The notes: a model not told the origin generated them from the sequence alone. Positions 1 to 10,356 are shown, counted from the stretch's first letter. The stretch is 64,000 bases of DNA from Modestobacter italicus (GCF_000306785.1 NC_017955.1:1550001-1614000), one strand, 5' to 3'. Numbers and translations are program-made.

Positions 1-998
1 ACGGGGGAGCGCGCGGCGACGGCGGCCAGCGCGGCGGCCAGCCCGCGGTCGGCGAGCACCGGCGGGGCGATGCCGCGGGACAGCGCCCGCAGCTCTTCCA
101 GCGTCTCGCGGGTCATCGTGGCCGCCTCGGCGAGCGTGCTGCGGGCGCCGTCGGGATCGCTGTCGATCATTCGCTGGGCGCGGTGCAGGTCCATGCTCAG
201 CCGCACCAGCCGCTGCTGCGGGCCGTCGTGGATGTCCCGCTCCAGCCGGCGCAGCGCCACCGCCTCGGCGGCGACCGCGGCGTCCCGTCCCTCGGACAGC
301 CGGCCGATCTGCGCCTGGGTACCGGCCCGCAGGGTGAGCAGCGCCCGGGCGAACTGCGCCTCCAGCAGGGCGGACGCCCGGACGACGGCGGGCAGCAGGA
401 GCGCGGCCAGCAGGCCGATCGCGGTGTACACCAGCACCCGGTTGGTGGCGGTGTCGTCCAGGTTCAGGGCCTCGGGGAGCGTGGAGTTCTCCCGGTCGCC
501 GCCGTAGGGGATCGACCACTCCCACGCCACCGAGCTCAGGCCGCCCAGCGCGATCGCCCACCAGGTGACGACCACGACGAAGGCGGGGATCGACACCGCC
601 ATCCGCAGCAGCGCGTGCACCACGTCCAGCCAGCACTGCGAGTCGCGCAGCGGCTCGACCAGCCGGCGCACCAGGGACGCCCCGGGGGCGGCAGCCCGGT
701 AGACCGGGGAGGGCACCGCGCGCTGCAGCACGCCCGGCAGCCGCACCCGCTCGACCGCGGCGAGCCCGCGGGCGACCAGCAGCGTGAGCGCCAGCAGCGG
801 CAGGCCCACCCAGATCACCAGCGTGCCGATCCCGACCGCGAGGCCGGTGACGACGAGGACGAACGCGGCGATCGAGAGCGGGAAGCCGACCAGCACGTAG
901 GCGGTGTCGACGCCGAGCTGCCGCCACCAGCGGCGGTGCCCGGGCGCGGTCGGGGCGGAGGCGGCCGGGAGGGGCAGCTCGGCGGTGGAGGTGGTCAC
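1..998 (-). CDS. Sensor histidine kinase, NarL/DesK class (3' end beyond window)
   Basis: The gene runs off the left edge. It starts at a GTG at 998 and reads open to base 1 (about 332 residues seen). The N-terminal half has paired hydrophobic segments (about residues 33-70 and 135-155, and one near 185-205), consistent with a multi-pass sensor region. Around residue 255 comes the HisKA_3 phosphoacceptor box with ERDIHDGPQQRLVRLSMDL, the signature of two-component kinases that pair with NarL/LuxR-type regulators. The HATPase domain should lie beyond the edge, so completeness cannot be judged. No RBS clearly decides the start. The signal sensed is unknown. Confidence 0.85.
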   Translation of the reverse strand, partial: MTTSTAELPLPAASAPTAPGHRRWWRQLGVDTAYVLVGFPLSIAAFVLVVTGLAVGIGTLVIWVGLPLLALTLLVARGLAAVERVRLPGVLQRAVPSPVYRAAAPGASLVRRLVEPLRDSQCWLDVVHALLRMAVSIPAFVVVVTWWAIALGGLSSVAWEWSIPYGGDRENSTLPEALNLDDTATNRVLVYTAIGLLAALLLPAVVRASALLEAQFARALLTLRAGTQAQIGRLSEGRDAAVAAEAVALRRLERDIHDGPQQRLVRLSMDLHRAQRMIDSDPDGARSTLAEAATMTRETLEELRALSRGIAPPVLADRGLAAALAAVAARSP

Positions 999-1277
999 GT
1001 CGACCAGCCTGCTGCCGGGCGGCGGCCGGTCCCAGCCCGCTGGCTGGCCGCTGCCGCGTCGGGTTGTCCCGACCCCGCGCCGTCCCGCTCGTCGTCCCGC
1101 CGGCCGTCCATGTCCCCGGGGATGCTCCCGGCGTACAGGTCCGGTGTCCAGGCCCGGGCACCCGGTCGGGGTGCCGGGGCCCCGGGGTGCGCCCTAGGGT
1201 CGGCGGTCTGCCGACGTGTCCACGCCCGGCTCCCCGGGACCCCTGCCCCGGACGGTGCGGGACGTGGGAGGAAGCGC

Positions 1278-2936
1278 ATGCGCCGTCTCGGGACCGTTGC
1301 GTCCGCCGTCGTCACCCTGGTCGTGCTCGCCGGGTGCACCAGCAGTTCCGCCGACGACGACCCGGCCGGGAGCGCGCCGGCCGACGCCGCCGGCGACCAG
1401 CCGGTGACGGCGGCCCCGGAGGCGCCCCGCACGCTCGTCGCCGACACCGACCCGGTCGCGGCGGCGGTGTCGACCAGCCGGGCGCTGTTCGCCGGCGCGC
1501 CGGTCGCCGTGGTGGCCGGCCGCGACGACCCGTCGGCGCAGCTGCTCGGGGCGGTGTCCGCCGTCGGGCTGGGCGTGCCGCTGCTGCTCGGTGCCGACGG
1601 GTCGGCGGACGCGCTGGCCCCCGAGCTCGACCGGCTCGGGGTGCGGACGGTCCTGGCGGTCGGGGACGACGCGGCGGCCGCGCTGCCCGACGACGGGGTC
1701 GAGGTGGTGACCGTCCCCGCGCAGGCCGACGCCGTGGCGGAGGCGACCGGGCTGGACCTCGACGCCGACCAGCCCGTCGCCGAGGCCGACCGGGCCGCCG
1801 CGGTGGCGGCGCTGGCGCCCGACGCGCTGCCCGCGCTGAGCGCCGAGGGGGCGGCCGCCCTGACCGGGGCCGCGGAGCCCGCCGGCGAGCTGCCGGCGGT
1901 CGACCGGCCCGAGCCCCTCGAGGACGTCGTGGTCCTGGCCGGCGGCGGCGGGGACGCCCTCGCCGGCATCGCCACCGCCCGCGCCGCCGGCGCCGAGGTG
2001 CTGCTGACCGGCACCGACCCGCGGAGCTCGGAGGCGGTGGTCGAGCGGTTGGCCCAGCAGCCGACGGTCGTGGTGCTCGGCGCCGACCTGGCCGGCGCCC
2101 CGGGCATCGACTGGAAGCTGGACACCGCGGCCACCGGCACCCAGCTGCCCGGGGGCGGCCAGCTGCTGTTCCCGCAGCACATGCTGGTCGCGCTCTACGG
2201 CATCCCGGGCAGCGGCGCGCTCGGCGTGCTGGGGGAGCAGGACCTGCCGGCCGCGATCGAGCGGGCCGAGCAGACCGCCGAGCCCTACCGCGCGCTGGTC
2301 GGGGCGACCGTCGTCCCGACCTTCGAGATCATCGCGACCGTGGCGTCGGAGTTCCCCGGCGCGGACGGCAACTACTCGGCCGAGGGTGACGTGGAGACGC
2401 TGCGGCCCTGGGTGGAGGCGGCCGGCGCGGCCGGTCTCTACGTGGTGCTGGACCTGCAGCCGGGGCGGACCGACTTCCTGACCCAGGCGAAGGAGTACCA
2501 GTCGCTGCTGGAGCTGCCCCACGTCGGCCTCGCGCTGGACCCGGAGTGGCGGCTGGAGCCCGGGCAGGTGCACCTGGCCCAGATCGGCCAGGTCGGCATC
2601 GACGAGGTCAACACCGTGGTCACCTGGCTGGCCGACCTCACCCGGGAGAAGGCACTGCCGCAGAAGCTGCTGGTGCTGCACCAGTTCCAGGTGCGGATGA
2701 TCATCGACCGCGAGCGGCTGGACACCTCCCGGGACGAGCTGGCGATCATGGTGCACGCCGACGGGCAGGGCGGGCAGGCGGCCAAGCAGGACACCTGGCG
2801 GGTGCTGCACCAGGACGCCCCGCCGACGCTGAGCTGGGGCTGGAAGAACTTCGTCGACGAGGACTCCCCGATGCTCACCCCCGAGCAGACGATCGAGCAG
2901 GTGCTGCCCACCCCGCAGCTGGTCACCTACCAGTAG
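1278..2936 (+). CDS. Secreted lipoprotein of unknown function with a cell-wall-binding-like N-terminal half
   Basis: 552 residues from an ATG preceded by GGGAGGAAG. A lipoprotein signal peptide is clear: hydrophobic stretch then LAGC, with the lipidated Cys at about residue 19. A Ser/Asp/Ala linker follows. Residues about 50-290 contain alternating short beta and Ala-rich helical segments with a [13 protein letters not shown] pattern, reminiscent of cell wall binding type 2 repeats. Residues about 300-540 look like a TIM-barrel-type fold ([37 protein letters not shown]). I do not recognise a specific enzyme. It stands alone between the divergent kinase and the sigma factor, and probably sits on the outer face of the membrane. 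Confidence 0.8.
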   Translation: MRRLGTVASAVVTLVVLAGCTSSSADDDPAGSAPADAAGDQPVTAAPEAPRTLVADTDPVAAAVSTSRALFAGAPVAVVAGRDDPSAQLLGAVSAVGLGVPLLLGADGSADALAPELDRLGVRTVLAVGDDAAAALPDDGVEVVTVPAQADAVAEATGLDLDADQPVAEADRAAAVAALAPDALPALSAEGAAALTGAAEPAGELPAVDRPEPLEDVVVLAGGGGDALAGIATARAAGAEVLLTGTDPRSSEAVVERLAQQPTVVVLGADLAGAPGIDWKLDTAATGTQLPGGGQLLFPQHMLVALYGIPGSGALGVLGEQDLPAAIERAEQTAEPYRALVGATVVPTFEIIATVASEFPGADGNYSAEGDVETLRPWVEAAGAAGLYVVLDLQPGRTDFLTQAKEYQSLLELPHVGLALDPEWRLEPGQVHLAQIGQVGIDEVNTVVTWLADLTREKALPQKLLVLHQFQVRMIIDRERLDTSRDELAIMVHADGQGGQAAKQDTWRVLHQDAPPTLSWGWKNFVDEDSPMLTPEQTIEQVLPTPQLVTYQ

Positions 2937-3004
2937 CCGGCTCCCTTGGTTCTGTCGGTGGCCTCCGGCACTATCGGCGGGGACGTCGACGAGGAGGTCC
3001 TGCC

Positions 3005-4021
<1,017 letters not shown>

Positions 4022-4050
4022 GTTCGGCCGGTCGCGGCGGTCTGGAGGGC

Positions 4051-4455
4051 ATGACCGAGACCAGCACCTCACTGCTCCGCGACAGCGCCGCGTTCAGCGG
4101 CTTCTCCGTCGACGACCTGGACGCGGCGCGCGCCTTCTACACCGACGTGCTCGGGCTGCGCACCAGCGCGGAGCCGGAGATGGGCGGGATCATGCACCTG
4201 CACCTCGCCGGGGGGCGGGACGTGCTCGTCTACGCCAAGGGGCCCGGGCACACCCCGGCCACCTACACGGTGCTCAACTTCCCGGTGCCCGACGTCGACG
4301 CCGCGGTGGCCGAGCTGACCTCCCGGGGCGTGCAGTTCCTGCACTACGACGAGCCACCGACCGACGAGAACGGCGTGATGCGCGCCGGCGGCCCGCTGAT
4401 CGCCTGGTTCACCGACCCGGCCGGCAACGTCTTCTCCGTGATCGAGCAGGGCTGA
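4051..4455 (+). CDS. VOC (glyoxalase/bleomycin resistance) family protein
   Basis: 134 residues, ATG start preceded by GGAGGGC. The N-terminal [18 protein letters not shown] is the classic beta-alpha entry of a VOC module, and two beta-alpha-beta-beta-beta units can be followed (second unit from [21 protein letters not shown]). The end [14 protein letters not shown] supplies the usual C-terminal metal-site Glu. Such single-module proteins dimerise to form a metal-dependent site; the substrate cannot be predicted. Its stop overlaps the start of the next gene (TGATG), indicating translational coupling. Confidence 0.9.
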   Translation: MTETSTSLLRDSAAFSGFSVDDLDAARAFYTDVLGLRTSAEPEMGGIMHLHLAGGRDVLVYAKGPGHTPATYTVLNFPVPDVDAAVAELTSRGVQFLHYDEPPTDENGVMRAGGPLIAWFTDPAGNVFSVIEQG

Positions 4456-5012
4456 TGGGCCGGCTGGTCTACACCACGATCTGCTCGCTCGACGGCTACA
4501 TCGCCGACGCGGACGGGACGTTCGACTGGGCCGAACCCGACCCGGAGGTGCACGCCTTCGTGAACGACCTCGAGCGGTCGGTCGGCACGTACCTCTACGG
4601 CCGCCGGACGTACGAGGTGATGGCGGTCTGGCAGACCCTCGGCGGCCCCGAGCACCCGGCCGTCGAGAACGAGTACGCCGAGATCTGGCGGGCCGCGGAC
4701 AAGGTCGTCTACTCGACCACGCTGGAGGCGGTCGGCACGCCGCGCACCCGTCTGGAACGCGCCTTCGACCCGGCGGCGGTGCAGCAGCTGAAGGAGTCCT
4801 CGGAGAGCGACCTCGGCGTCGGCGGCGCAGGTCTGGCGGAGTCCGTGTTCCGCGCCGGGCTGGTCGACGAGGTGCACCACCTCGTGCACCCGGTGGTCGT
4901 GGGCGGCGGCACCCGCGCGCTGCCCGACGGCGTCCGGCTGGACCTCGAGCTGGTGAGCGAGCGCCGGTTCGCCGGCGGCGTCGTCCACCTGCACCACCGC
5001 CGCCGCGGCTGA
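4455..5012 (+). CDS. Dihydrofolate reductase / RibD C-terminal-like family protein
   Basis: 185 residues; the ATG overlaps the VOC stop codon. The start GRLVYTTICSLDGYIADADG matches the family's opening strand and the SLDGYIA motif. YLYGRRTYEVM and the later LGVGGAGLAESVFRAGLVDEVHHLVHPVVVGGG are the expected NADPH-binding core of RibD_C/DHFR-like proteins. Actual substrates of these stand-alone proteins are mostly unknown, so no pathway is assigned. It is the last gene of the sigma-VOC-reductase row and is convergent with the SDR gene. Confidence 0.9.
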   Translation: MGRLVYTTICSLDGYIADADGTFDWAEPDPEVHAFVNDLERSVGTYLYGRRTYEVMAVWQTLGGPEHPAVENEYAEIWRAADKVVYSTTLEAVGTPRTRLERAFDPAAVQQLKESSESDLGVGGAGLAESVFRAGLVDEVHHLVHPVVVGGGTRALPDGVRLDLELVSERRFAGGVVHLHHRRRG

Positions 5013-5048
5013 GGCTGTGCTGCGACGCCGTGGTCGCCCTCCTGGCGG

Positions 5049-5912
5049 TCAGCTCAGCACCCGTGGTCGTGCGCCGCGGACCGGGGCGCTCGTGCTCCGC
5101 GCCCAGACCGCGTCGAGGCCGCGGGCCGGCAGCAGCACCTTCATCCCGAGGACCAGCCGGGCGTCCGCGCCCACCAGGGTCCGCGGCCGCACCCGGCGCC
5201 GGGTCAGCTGGCGCTCCACGGCGGCGGCGACCCGCTCGGGCGGCTTGGCGTTCGTGCGGATCCTCCCGATCAACCGGCGCTCACCGGCGAACTGCGGCGC
5301 GTAGAGCTCCCGGTGCTCGGGCTCGAGACCGGCCTCGAGACCGTCGATGAGCTCGTCCATCTCGTGCCAGGGATCGGTGTCGATCACGCCCGGCTCGACC
5401 AGGCCGACCTGGACGCCGAAGGGTCGCAGCTCGACCCGCAGGCAGTCGGCCACCGCCTCGGTCGCGTACTTGGAGGCGTTGTAGATCCCGGTGAACGGGA
5501 ACGACACCCGGCCGTTGATCGAGGAGATGAACACCACCCGGCCCCGGGCTCGGCGCAGCCGGGGCAGCACGGCCCTGGTCACCGCGAGCGGCCCGATCAG
5601 GTTCACCTCGAACTGGGTGCGCATGTCGGCCCGGGACAGCGTCTCGACCGGGCCCCCCACGGCGACACCGGCGTTGTTGACCAGCGCGTCGAGCCGCTCG
5701 GGGAGCACGCGGTCGAGCGCGGTCAGGTGCTCGGGGACGGTGACGTCGAGCTCGACCGGTGTGATCAGGTCGGACTCCGCGGCCAGCTGCTCGGCAGCGA
5801 CGTCGGTGCGGACGCCGCCGTAGACCCGCCACCCCGAGTGCGCCAGGCGGACGGCGACGGCGCGGCCGATGCCGCGGCCGGCGCCGGTGACCAGAGCGGT
5901 GCTCGTGCTCAT
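5049..5912 (-). CDS. Short-chain dehydrogenase/reductase (SDR) oxidoreductase
   Basis: 287 residues, ATG at 5912. It has the Rossmann nucleotide motif TGAGRGIGRA at residues about 10-19, the NNAG motif (VNNAGVAVGG), the catalytic Ser in VFISSING and the YNASK catalytic Tyr-Lys pair near residue 155. The Gly-rich loop fits a classical NAD(P)H-dependent SDR acting on an alcohol or ketone; substrate unknown. The C-terminal part (HEMDELIDGLEAGLEPEHRELYAPQF) is typical of actinobacterial SDRs of this length. It is divergent from the MalT-like regulator with a short shared promoter region carrying an inverted repeat, so that regulator may control it. Confidence 0.93.
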   Translation of the reverse strand: MSTSTALVTGAGRGIGRAVAVRLAHSGWRVYGGVRTDVAAEQLAAESDLITPVELDVTVPEHLTALDRVLPERLDALVNNAGVAVGGPVETLSRADMRTQFEVNLIGPLAVTRAVLPRLRRARGRVVFISSINGRVSFPFTGIYNASKYATEAVADCLRVELRPFGVQVGLVEPGVIDTDPWHEMDELIDGLEAGLEPEHRELYAPQFAGERRLIGRIRTNAKPPERVAAAVERQLTRRRVRPRTLVGADARLVLGMKVLLPARGLDAVWARSTSAPVRGARPRVLS

Positions 5913-5947
5913 GCACCGGACCCTCGCGCGCCCCGGGGGGCGGGCGG

Positions 5948-5965
5948 CGAGTAGTGCCGTACTCG
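5948..5965. promoter_or_regulatory. Inverted repeat in the SDR/regulator divergent promoter
   Basis: CGAGTA-N6-TACTCG is a perfect 6-bp inverted repeat lying between the divergent starts at 5912 and 5990. It is a plausible operator, perhaps for the LuxR-type protein encoded at 5990. No binding protein can be assigned from sequence alone. It differs from the TACTAC-N5-GTAGTA sites elsewhere in the window. Confidence 0.4.
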
Positions 5966-5989
5966 ATCCGGGCTCGCTAGCCTGAGGCC

Positions 5990-8539
5990 ATGCAGCGGCC
6001 GTGGCCGCTCACCGGCCGGGACGAGGAGCTGCGGAGGGTCGCCGCGGCGATCCGGTCCGGCGAGGTGGGGATCGTCGTGGCGGGCCCGGCCGGGGTCGGC
6101 AAGACCCGGCTGGCCCGCGAGGCGCTGGCGGTCGCCGGGCACCGTGCGGCGACCGTGGTCTGGGCCCACGGCAGCACGGCCAGCCGGCCGTTCCCGCTCG
6201 GTGCCTTCGCCGGGCTGCTCGACGTCCCGGCCGGAGACGCGGCCGGGACCATCGGCCGGGCGCTGGACGCGCTCGCCCGGCAGCAGCCGCTCGTGCTGGC
6301 CGTCGACGACGCCCACCTGCTCGACGTGCACTCCGCGATCGTGCTGCACCGGGTGGTGCTGCGGCGGCTGGCACCGGTGCTGGTCACCCTCCGGACCGGG
6401 GAGCCGGCTCCGGACACGGTGACGCAGCTGTGGAAGGACGACCACCTCCCGCGCCTGGACCTCGCGCCGCTGGACGCAGCGCAGACCAGCGGCCTGGTGG
6501 CCCGGGTGCTCGGGGGTCCGGTCGAGTCGGCCGCCGCGCGCCGGTTGTGGACCCTCACCCAGGGCAGCCCGCTGTTCCTGCGGCACCTGCTGGCCGGGGA
6601 GGTGTCGGCGGGCCGGTTCACCCCGGCGTCCGGGATCTGGCGGTGGACCAGCGAGCCGGCGATCTCACCCGAGCTGGTCGACCTCCTCGAGCGCCAGATC
6701 GGCGGTCTCGCGCCCGGGGTGCAGGACGTCGTGGACGTGGTGGCGCTGGCCGAGCCGGTGTCGGTCCCGACGCTGCGGGCGCTGACCTCACCCGCGGACC
6801 TCGAGCAGGCCGAGGACCGGGGCCTCGTGCGCACCGACGGGCTCGTCGCGCGGCTGGCCCACCCGCTGTACGGCGAGGTCCGCCGCGCCGCCATGGGCAC
6901 GCTCCGCGCCCGCCGCCTCCGCGGCCAGGTCGCCCGGACCCTGGACGCGGCGCCGGACCCGATCCCCCGGGCGGTGCTCACCCTCGACTCCGACCTGCCC
7001 CCGGACCCCGCGCTCTTCCTGGCGGCCGCGGGGGCGGCGATCCGGGTCTACGACCTGCCGCTGGCCGAGCGGCTGGCCCGTGCCGCCGCCGTCCCCGGCG
7101 ACCCCGCCGCCCGTCTGGTGCACGCGTCCGTGCTGTCCTGGCTCAGCCGCGGCGAGGAGGCCGAGACGATCCTCGGCCACCTCGGAGCGAGCGCACCGGA
7201 TGCCGCGACCCGCGCGCTCGCCCACCTGCACCGCACCGGCAACCTGCTGTGGACGATGGGCCGGCCCGACGAGGCCCGCCAGGCGCTGGCCGCGGCCGAG
7301 GCCACCGGAGCGGCCCCGGTCCACGTCACCGCGATGTCCCTCGCCCTGACCGCCGCGTGCGGCGGGATCCGGCCCGTGCTCGCCCGCGGCCGGGCACTGC
7401 TGCACGACGAGCTGCCCGACGACCTGGCCCGCGTCCTGGTCGCCTCCGCGGTGTCAGCGGTGGCCGCGGTCACGGGGGACACCGGCCTGCTCGACGAGGC
7501 CGCGTCCCTGGGTGGGCTCACCGCCGACCGGGTGCCCACCGTCATCCCGGGGTTCGGGCTCGCGGACTCCCACGTGCTCGGGCACCGCCTCGCCGGGTCA
7601 CCGCACCGGGCTGACGAGCAGGCCCGGCGGCTGCAGGCAGCGTCGGCGGACCTGCCGGGCCCGGCCAGGCTGATGGGGCTGGTCGTCGCCGGGCACGCCG
7701 CCCTCGCCGGGGGCCGGGTCCGCGCCGCCCTGCCCCTGCTGCGTGAGGCGTGGGCCGGGCTGGCGGGCTCGGGGCACGAGTTCGGGTTCCGCTGCCGCAC
7801 GTTGCTGGCGACGGCCGCGGCGCAGGCCGGACAGCCCGCGTCGGCCGCTCCGCTGCTGGCCGGCATCGTCGCCGGACAGCACCCGGCCTACCGCCTGTAC
7901 GAGCCCGACGACCTCCTCGCGCTGGCGTGGGGGGCAGCCGCCGAGGGAGCGACGACCGAGGCCCTCGGCCGCGCCGCCGCCGCGGCCGCACTCGCCCGCG
8001 AGACGGGCGCCCTCGCGTACGAGGTGCTGGCCTGGCAGACCGCGGTCCAGTTCGGGGACGCCACCGCTGCGCTGCCCCGGCTGGCGGACCTCGCTGAGGT
8101 CGGTCCCCGGGCCGCCGCGGCCTGCGCCCATGCCCGGGCCTGGGCAGACCAGGACGGCGAGGCGCTGCTCGAGGCCGCTCGGGCATGGGCCCGGCTCGGC
8201 GACCTCGTCGCCGCCGGCGACGCGGCGGCCCAGGCCGCCGACGTGCACCGCCGGCGGGCGCGGCCCGGGTCGGCGCTGTCCGCGGCGGCCCGCGCCGAGG
8301 AGCTGGCCCGCCGGTCCGGTGCCCGGACCCCGGCTCTTTCGGTCGCGGCCCGGCCGCTGCCCCTGACCTCCCGCGAGCGCGAGATCGCGGCGCTGGCCGC
8401 CCGCGGGCTGTCCAACAGGGACATCGCCGAGCGGCTGACCGTGTCGGTGCGCACCGTCGAGGGGCACCTCTACCGCGCCGGTCGCAGGCTCGGCGTCTCG
8501 ACGCGCACCGCGCTGGCGGACGTCCTCGGGGTCGAGTAG
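5990..8539 (+). CDS. Large ATP-binding LuxR-family transcriptional regulator (MalT/LAL-like)
   Basis: 849 residues. The N-terminal AAA-type ATPase has a Walker A GPAGVGKT at about residues 31-38 and a Walker B LVLAVDDAHLLD near 105. A long Ala/Leu-rich helical middle (about 300-770), probably TPR-like, follows. The C-terminus carries a LuxR helix-turn-helix: LTSREREIAALAARGLSNRDIAERL then VSVRTVEGHLYRAGRRLGV. Proteins of this plan (LAL, MalT-like) are ATP-dependent activators switched by an effector bound in the middle domain. The divergent SDR gene and the downstream cupin/GNAT pair are the nearest candidate targets. Confidence 0.93.
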   Translation: MQRPWPLTGRDEELRRVAAAIRSGEVGIVVAGPAGVGKTRLAREALAVAGHRAATVVWAHGSTASRPFPLGAFAGLLDVPAGDAAGTIGRALDALARQQPLVLAVDDAHLLDVHSAIVLHRVVLRRLAPVLVTLRTGEPAPDTVTQLWKDDHLPRLDLAPLDAAQTSGLVARVLGGPVESAAARRLWTLTQGSPLFLRHLLAGEVSAGRFTPASGIWRWTSEPAISPELVDLLERQIGGLAPGVQDVVDVVALAEPVSVPTLRALTSPADLEQAEDRGLVRTDGLVARLAHPLYGEVRRAAMGTLRARRLRGQVARTLDAAPDPIPRAVLTLDSDLPPDPALFLAAAGAAIRVYDLPLAERLARAAAVPGDPAARLVHASVLSWLSRGEEAETILGHLGASAPDAATRALAHLHRTGNLLWTMGRPDEARQALAAAEATGAAPVHVTAMSLALTAACGGIRPVLARGRALLHDELPDDLARVLVASAVSAVAAVTGDTGLLDEAASLGGLTADRVPTVIPGFGLADSHVLGHRLAGSPHRADEQARRLQAASADLPGPARLMGLVVAGHAALAGGRVRAALPLLREAWAGLAGSGHEFGFRCRTLLATAAAQAGQPASAAPLLAGIVAGQHPAYRLYEPDDLLALAWGAAAEGATTEALGRAAAAAALARETGALAYEVLAWQTAVQFGDATAALPRLADLAEVGPRAAAACAHARAWADQDGEALLEAARAWARLGDLVAAGDAAAQAADVHRRRARPGSALSAAARAEELARRSGARTPALSVAARPLPLTSREREIAALAARGLSNRDIAERLTVSVRTVEGHLYRAGRRLGVSTRTALADVLGVE

Positions 8540-8605
8540 CGCACCACCTGCACCCCCGCCGCACCGCCGGCGGAGGGTCGGTCGCACCCAGCCAGAGGAG
8601 GAGCC

Positions 8606-9058
8606 GTGAGCACTCTCCACGTCCGGGCCGGCGAGGGCCGGCACCACCGCATGATCGACGGGGACCACATCGCGAAGGCCGTCGTCCGCGATGCCGGTGG
8701 GTCCTTCGAGGTGTTCGAGGTGGTCGCGCCTGCCGGGCCGATGGCGCCCCCGCACGTCTCGCCGTGGAGCGGCGTCCTGTTCCTGCTCAAGGGCAGGATC
8801 ACCGCCGTCGTCGACGGTGCGTCCCACGACGTCGAACCCGGCGGGCTGCTCGTCGTCCCGGCCGGGACGGCGATGACCTTCGCAGTGGTCGGCGGGTCCG
8901 CCCGGCTCCTGGCGATCACCTCCGGCGACGGCGCCGGGCGGTTCTTCGCCGACTTCGCCGGCTCGGTCCCGGTGGACCGGCCGATCGAGGACGTGGCGGA
9001 GGCGATCCGGTCGGTGACCGCGCGCCACGGTATCGCGCTCGCCGGCGCAGGCGGGTGA
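8606..9058 (+). CDS. Cupin domain protein
   Basis: 150 residues from a GTG placed after a strong GAGGAGGAG ribosome site. The single beta-barrel cupin is seen in PMAPPHVSPWSGVLFLLKG (metal-ligand His region) and the second motif VEPGGLLVVPAGTAMTFAV. Small cupins of this type bind a metal or small ligand; no specific activity is evident. The last bases overlap the GTG of the acetyltransferase (GTGA), so the two are probably one operon. Confidence 0.88.
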   Translation: MSTLHVRAGEGRHHRMIDGDHIAKAVVRDAGGSFEVFEVVAPAGPMAPPHVSPWSGVLFLLKGRITAVVDGASHDVEPGGLLVVPAGTAMTFAVVGGSARLLAITSGDGAGRFFADFAGSVPVDRPIEDVAEAIRSVTARHGIALAGAGG

Positions 9059-9639
9059 GCCGGACCGGTCCCGCAGCGGCCCGGGTGCCCGCGGCCGACC
9101 CGTCGTGGGCCGTCCGCCGGGCCCTGGCCGACGACGCCGCACGGATGGCACGGGTGAACGTGCGGTGCTGGCAGGAGACCTACCGGGGGCAGCTGCCCGA
9201 CGCGGTGCTCGACGACCCGGACCTGCTCCCTGCCCGGGAGCGGTTCTGGACCGCTGCCCTGACCGACGAGCGCTGGCGGGAGAACCGCGTCGCGGTCGCC
9301 GAGCGGGACGGCGAGCTGGTCGGGATCGCCATGTCGGGACCGCCGCTCGACGCCGGCGCGGCGTGGGCGAGGCAGCTGTTCGTGCTCTACGTGCTCGCGG
9401 AGGAACACGGCACCGGTGCCGGGCGGGCCCTGCTCGACGCGGTCGTCGACCCGGCCGACCCGGTGGCGCTCTGGGTGGCCGACCCGAACCCCCGCGCCCA
9501 GGCGTTCTACCGCAGGCGCGGCTTCGTCCCCGACGGGGCGACGCAGGTCGACGGCGGCCTGCGGGAGATCCGCATGGTCCGCGAGGGACGGCACGAGCGG
9601 TGCGGCGGCACGCCCGGGAGGCCCCGGTGGAGCGGGTGA
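9055..9639 (+). CDS. GNAT family N-acetyltransferase
   Basis: 194 residues if translation begins at the GTG overlapping the cupin stop. Residues 18-60 (WAVRRALADDAARMARVNVRCWQETY) open a GNAT fold. The acetyl-CoA-binding motif A is LYVLAEEHGTGAGRALLDAV, followed by LWVADPNPRAQAFYRRRGFVPDG, a standard motif B. The final residues, from about TPGRPRWSG, are encoded inside a tRNA-Gly 3' fragment that also supplies the stop codon, so the native C-terminus may have been replaced when DNA integrated there. Confidence 0.88.
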   Translation: MSRTGPAAARVPAADPSWAVRRALADDAARMARVNVRCWQETYRGQLPDAVLDDPDLLPARERFWTAALTDERWRENRVAVAERDGELVGIAMSGPPLDAGAAWARQLFVLYVLAEEHGTGAGRALLDAVVDPADPVALWVADPNPRAQAFYRRRGFVPDGATQVDGGLREIRMVREGRHERCGGTPGRPRWSG

Positions 9640-9678
9640 CCGGGATCGAACCGGCATGGCCAGCTTGGAAGGCTGGGG
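9628..9678 (-). pseudogene. tRNA-Gly(TCC) 3' fragment (integration scar)
   Basis: On the minus strand these about 51 bases form a perfect anticodon stem-loop with CTTCCAA (anticodon TCC), a T-arm with GGTTCGATCC, the 3' acceptor strand CACCCGC, discriminator T and an encoded CCA. The expected 5' acceptor strand GCGGGTG and a D-arm are absent from the sequence above 9680, so this is a 3' partial copy, not a functional tRNA. Thirty-two bases recur exactly at 11921-11952. Partial tRNA 3' ends in direct repeat are the usual footprint of a site-specific integrase. Confidence 0.8.
9629..9660. repeat. 32-bp direct repeat, copy 1 (attachment-site candidate)
   Basis: Exact match to 11921-11952. It covers the T-arm and acceptor 3' strand of tRNA-Gly. 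Sequences diverge on both sides. The intervening 2.26 kb holds a toxin-antitoxin pair and a membrane protein but no integrase that I can see. Confidence 0.85.
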
Positions 9679-9793
9679 ACTGCATGCGCCATCGCCGCTG
9701 GTCAGCGTTACGTCAGGTGGACCCCGTGCCTTCCACGTGCCTGAGCGAGCAGGGGTCACCGCAAGGAGCGGCTCTTCTTTCGCCGAGACGGCG

Positions 9794-10123
9794 TCATTCC
9801 GCGCAGTCGACCGCGACGGCGAGGGCTCCGCAGATCTGGCGCATGCGGGTGTCGGCCAATCGTCCGAGCCGCTCAACGAGGATCGCGACAGAGACGCTCT
9901 CGACCGAGTCCATGTTGACCACGCAGCGGCGGGGTACCGGGTCCTCGCCGGGCTCGAGGCCGACTTCGCTGACCAGGCCGCGGATCGTGGTGGTGCATGG
10001 TGCGACGAGTGCGCGCCGGTGCCGGGGGATCACTGTGTCGCGGGAGAGGACGACGACCGGGCGGCGCCCGATCTCGGCCATCTCGCACCACCAGACCTCA
10101 CCGCGTGCGGGAAGCGTCGTCAC
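9794..10123 (-). CDS. MazF/PemK-family toxin (endoribonuclease)
   Basis: 109 residues; the GTG start overlaps the antitoxin stop by 4 bases (GTGA). RGEVWWCEM near the N-terminus and [12 protein letters not shown] are the conserved first strands of MazF/PemK toxins, which cleave single-stranded RNA at short motifs. [10 protein letters not shown] and [11 protein letters not shown] complete the SH3-like barrel. It is the second gene of a two-gene module and should be held inactive by the product of 10120-10356. Confidence 0.92.
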   Translation of the reverse strand: MTTLPARGEVWWCEMAEIGRRPVVVLSRDTVIPRHRRALVAPCTTTIRGLVSEVGLEPGEDPVPRRCVVNMDSVESVSVAILVERLGRLADTRMRQICGALAVAVDCAE

Positions 10124-10356
10124 GACCGTCCGGCGGCTTCGCGGAACGACGCCAAGTCACCCCACTCGTCCGGTTCGTCGAGGGGGTGCTCGTCGTAGGC
10201 GGCGTAGCTCGCATCGACTTCGGCCGAACGGTGGCGCGCCACCAGCGCGCGCAGCGCCTCATCGATCATGGCGGCGTCGGTGTCACCGGATCTCAACCGT
10301 CGAGCGGCCTGGAGGAGATCGTCGTCGACGGTGGTGCTGAGCCGTGTTCTACTCAT
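10120..10356 (-). CDS. Ribbon-helix-helix antitoxin for the MazF toxin
   Basis: 78 residues if started at [20 protein letters not shown], a typical RHH strand plus helix that binds DNA; an upstream ATG at 10389 would add 11 unlikely residues. The acidic C-terminal half ([15 protein letters not shown]) is the expected toxin-wrapping tail. The start codon lies within a pair of 10-bp direct repeats spaced 11 bp apart, suggesting autorepression. No strong ribosome site precedes it, so translation may be leaderless. Confidence 0.87.
   Translation of the reverse strand: MSRTRLSTTVDDDLLQAARRLRSGDTDAAMIDEALRALVARHRSAEVDASYAAYDEHPLDEPDEWGDLASFREAAGRS

Noticed and set aside
183..1277. Very long plus-strand open frame running into the lipoprotein gene
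   Set aside because: The part before 1278 is a shadow of the minus-strand kinase; the kinase frame has the H-box and membrane helices, and the lipoprotein has its own ribosome site and signal peptide at 1278.
8185..9054. Long upstream extension of the acetyltransferase frame
   Set aside because: It runs through the regulator and cupin genes in a wrong frame, with Arg/Gly/Pro-rich nonsense; the GTG at 9055 fits the operon overlap.
9628..9720. A complete tRNA-Gly gene
   Set aside because: The 5' acceptor strand and D-arm are missing upstream of the anticodon arm.
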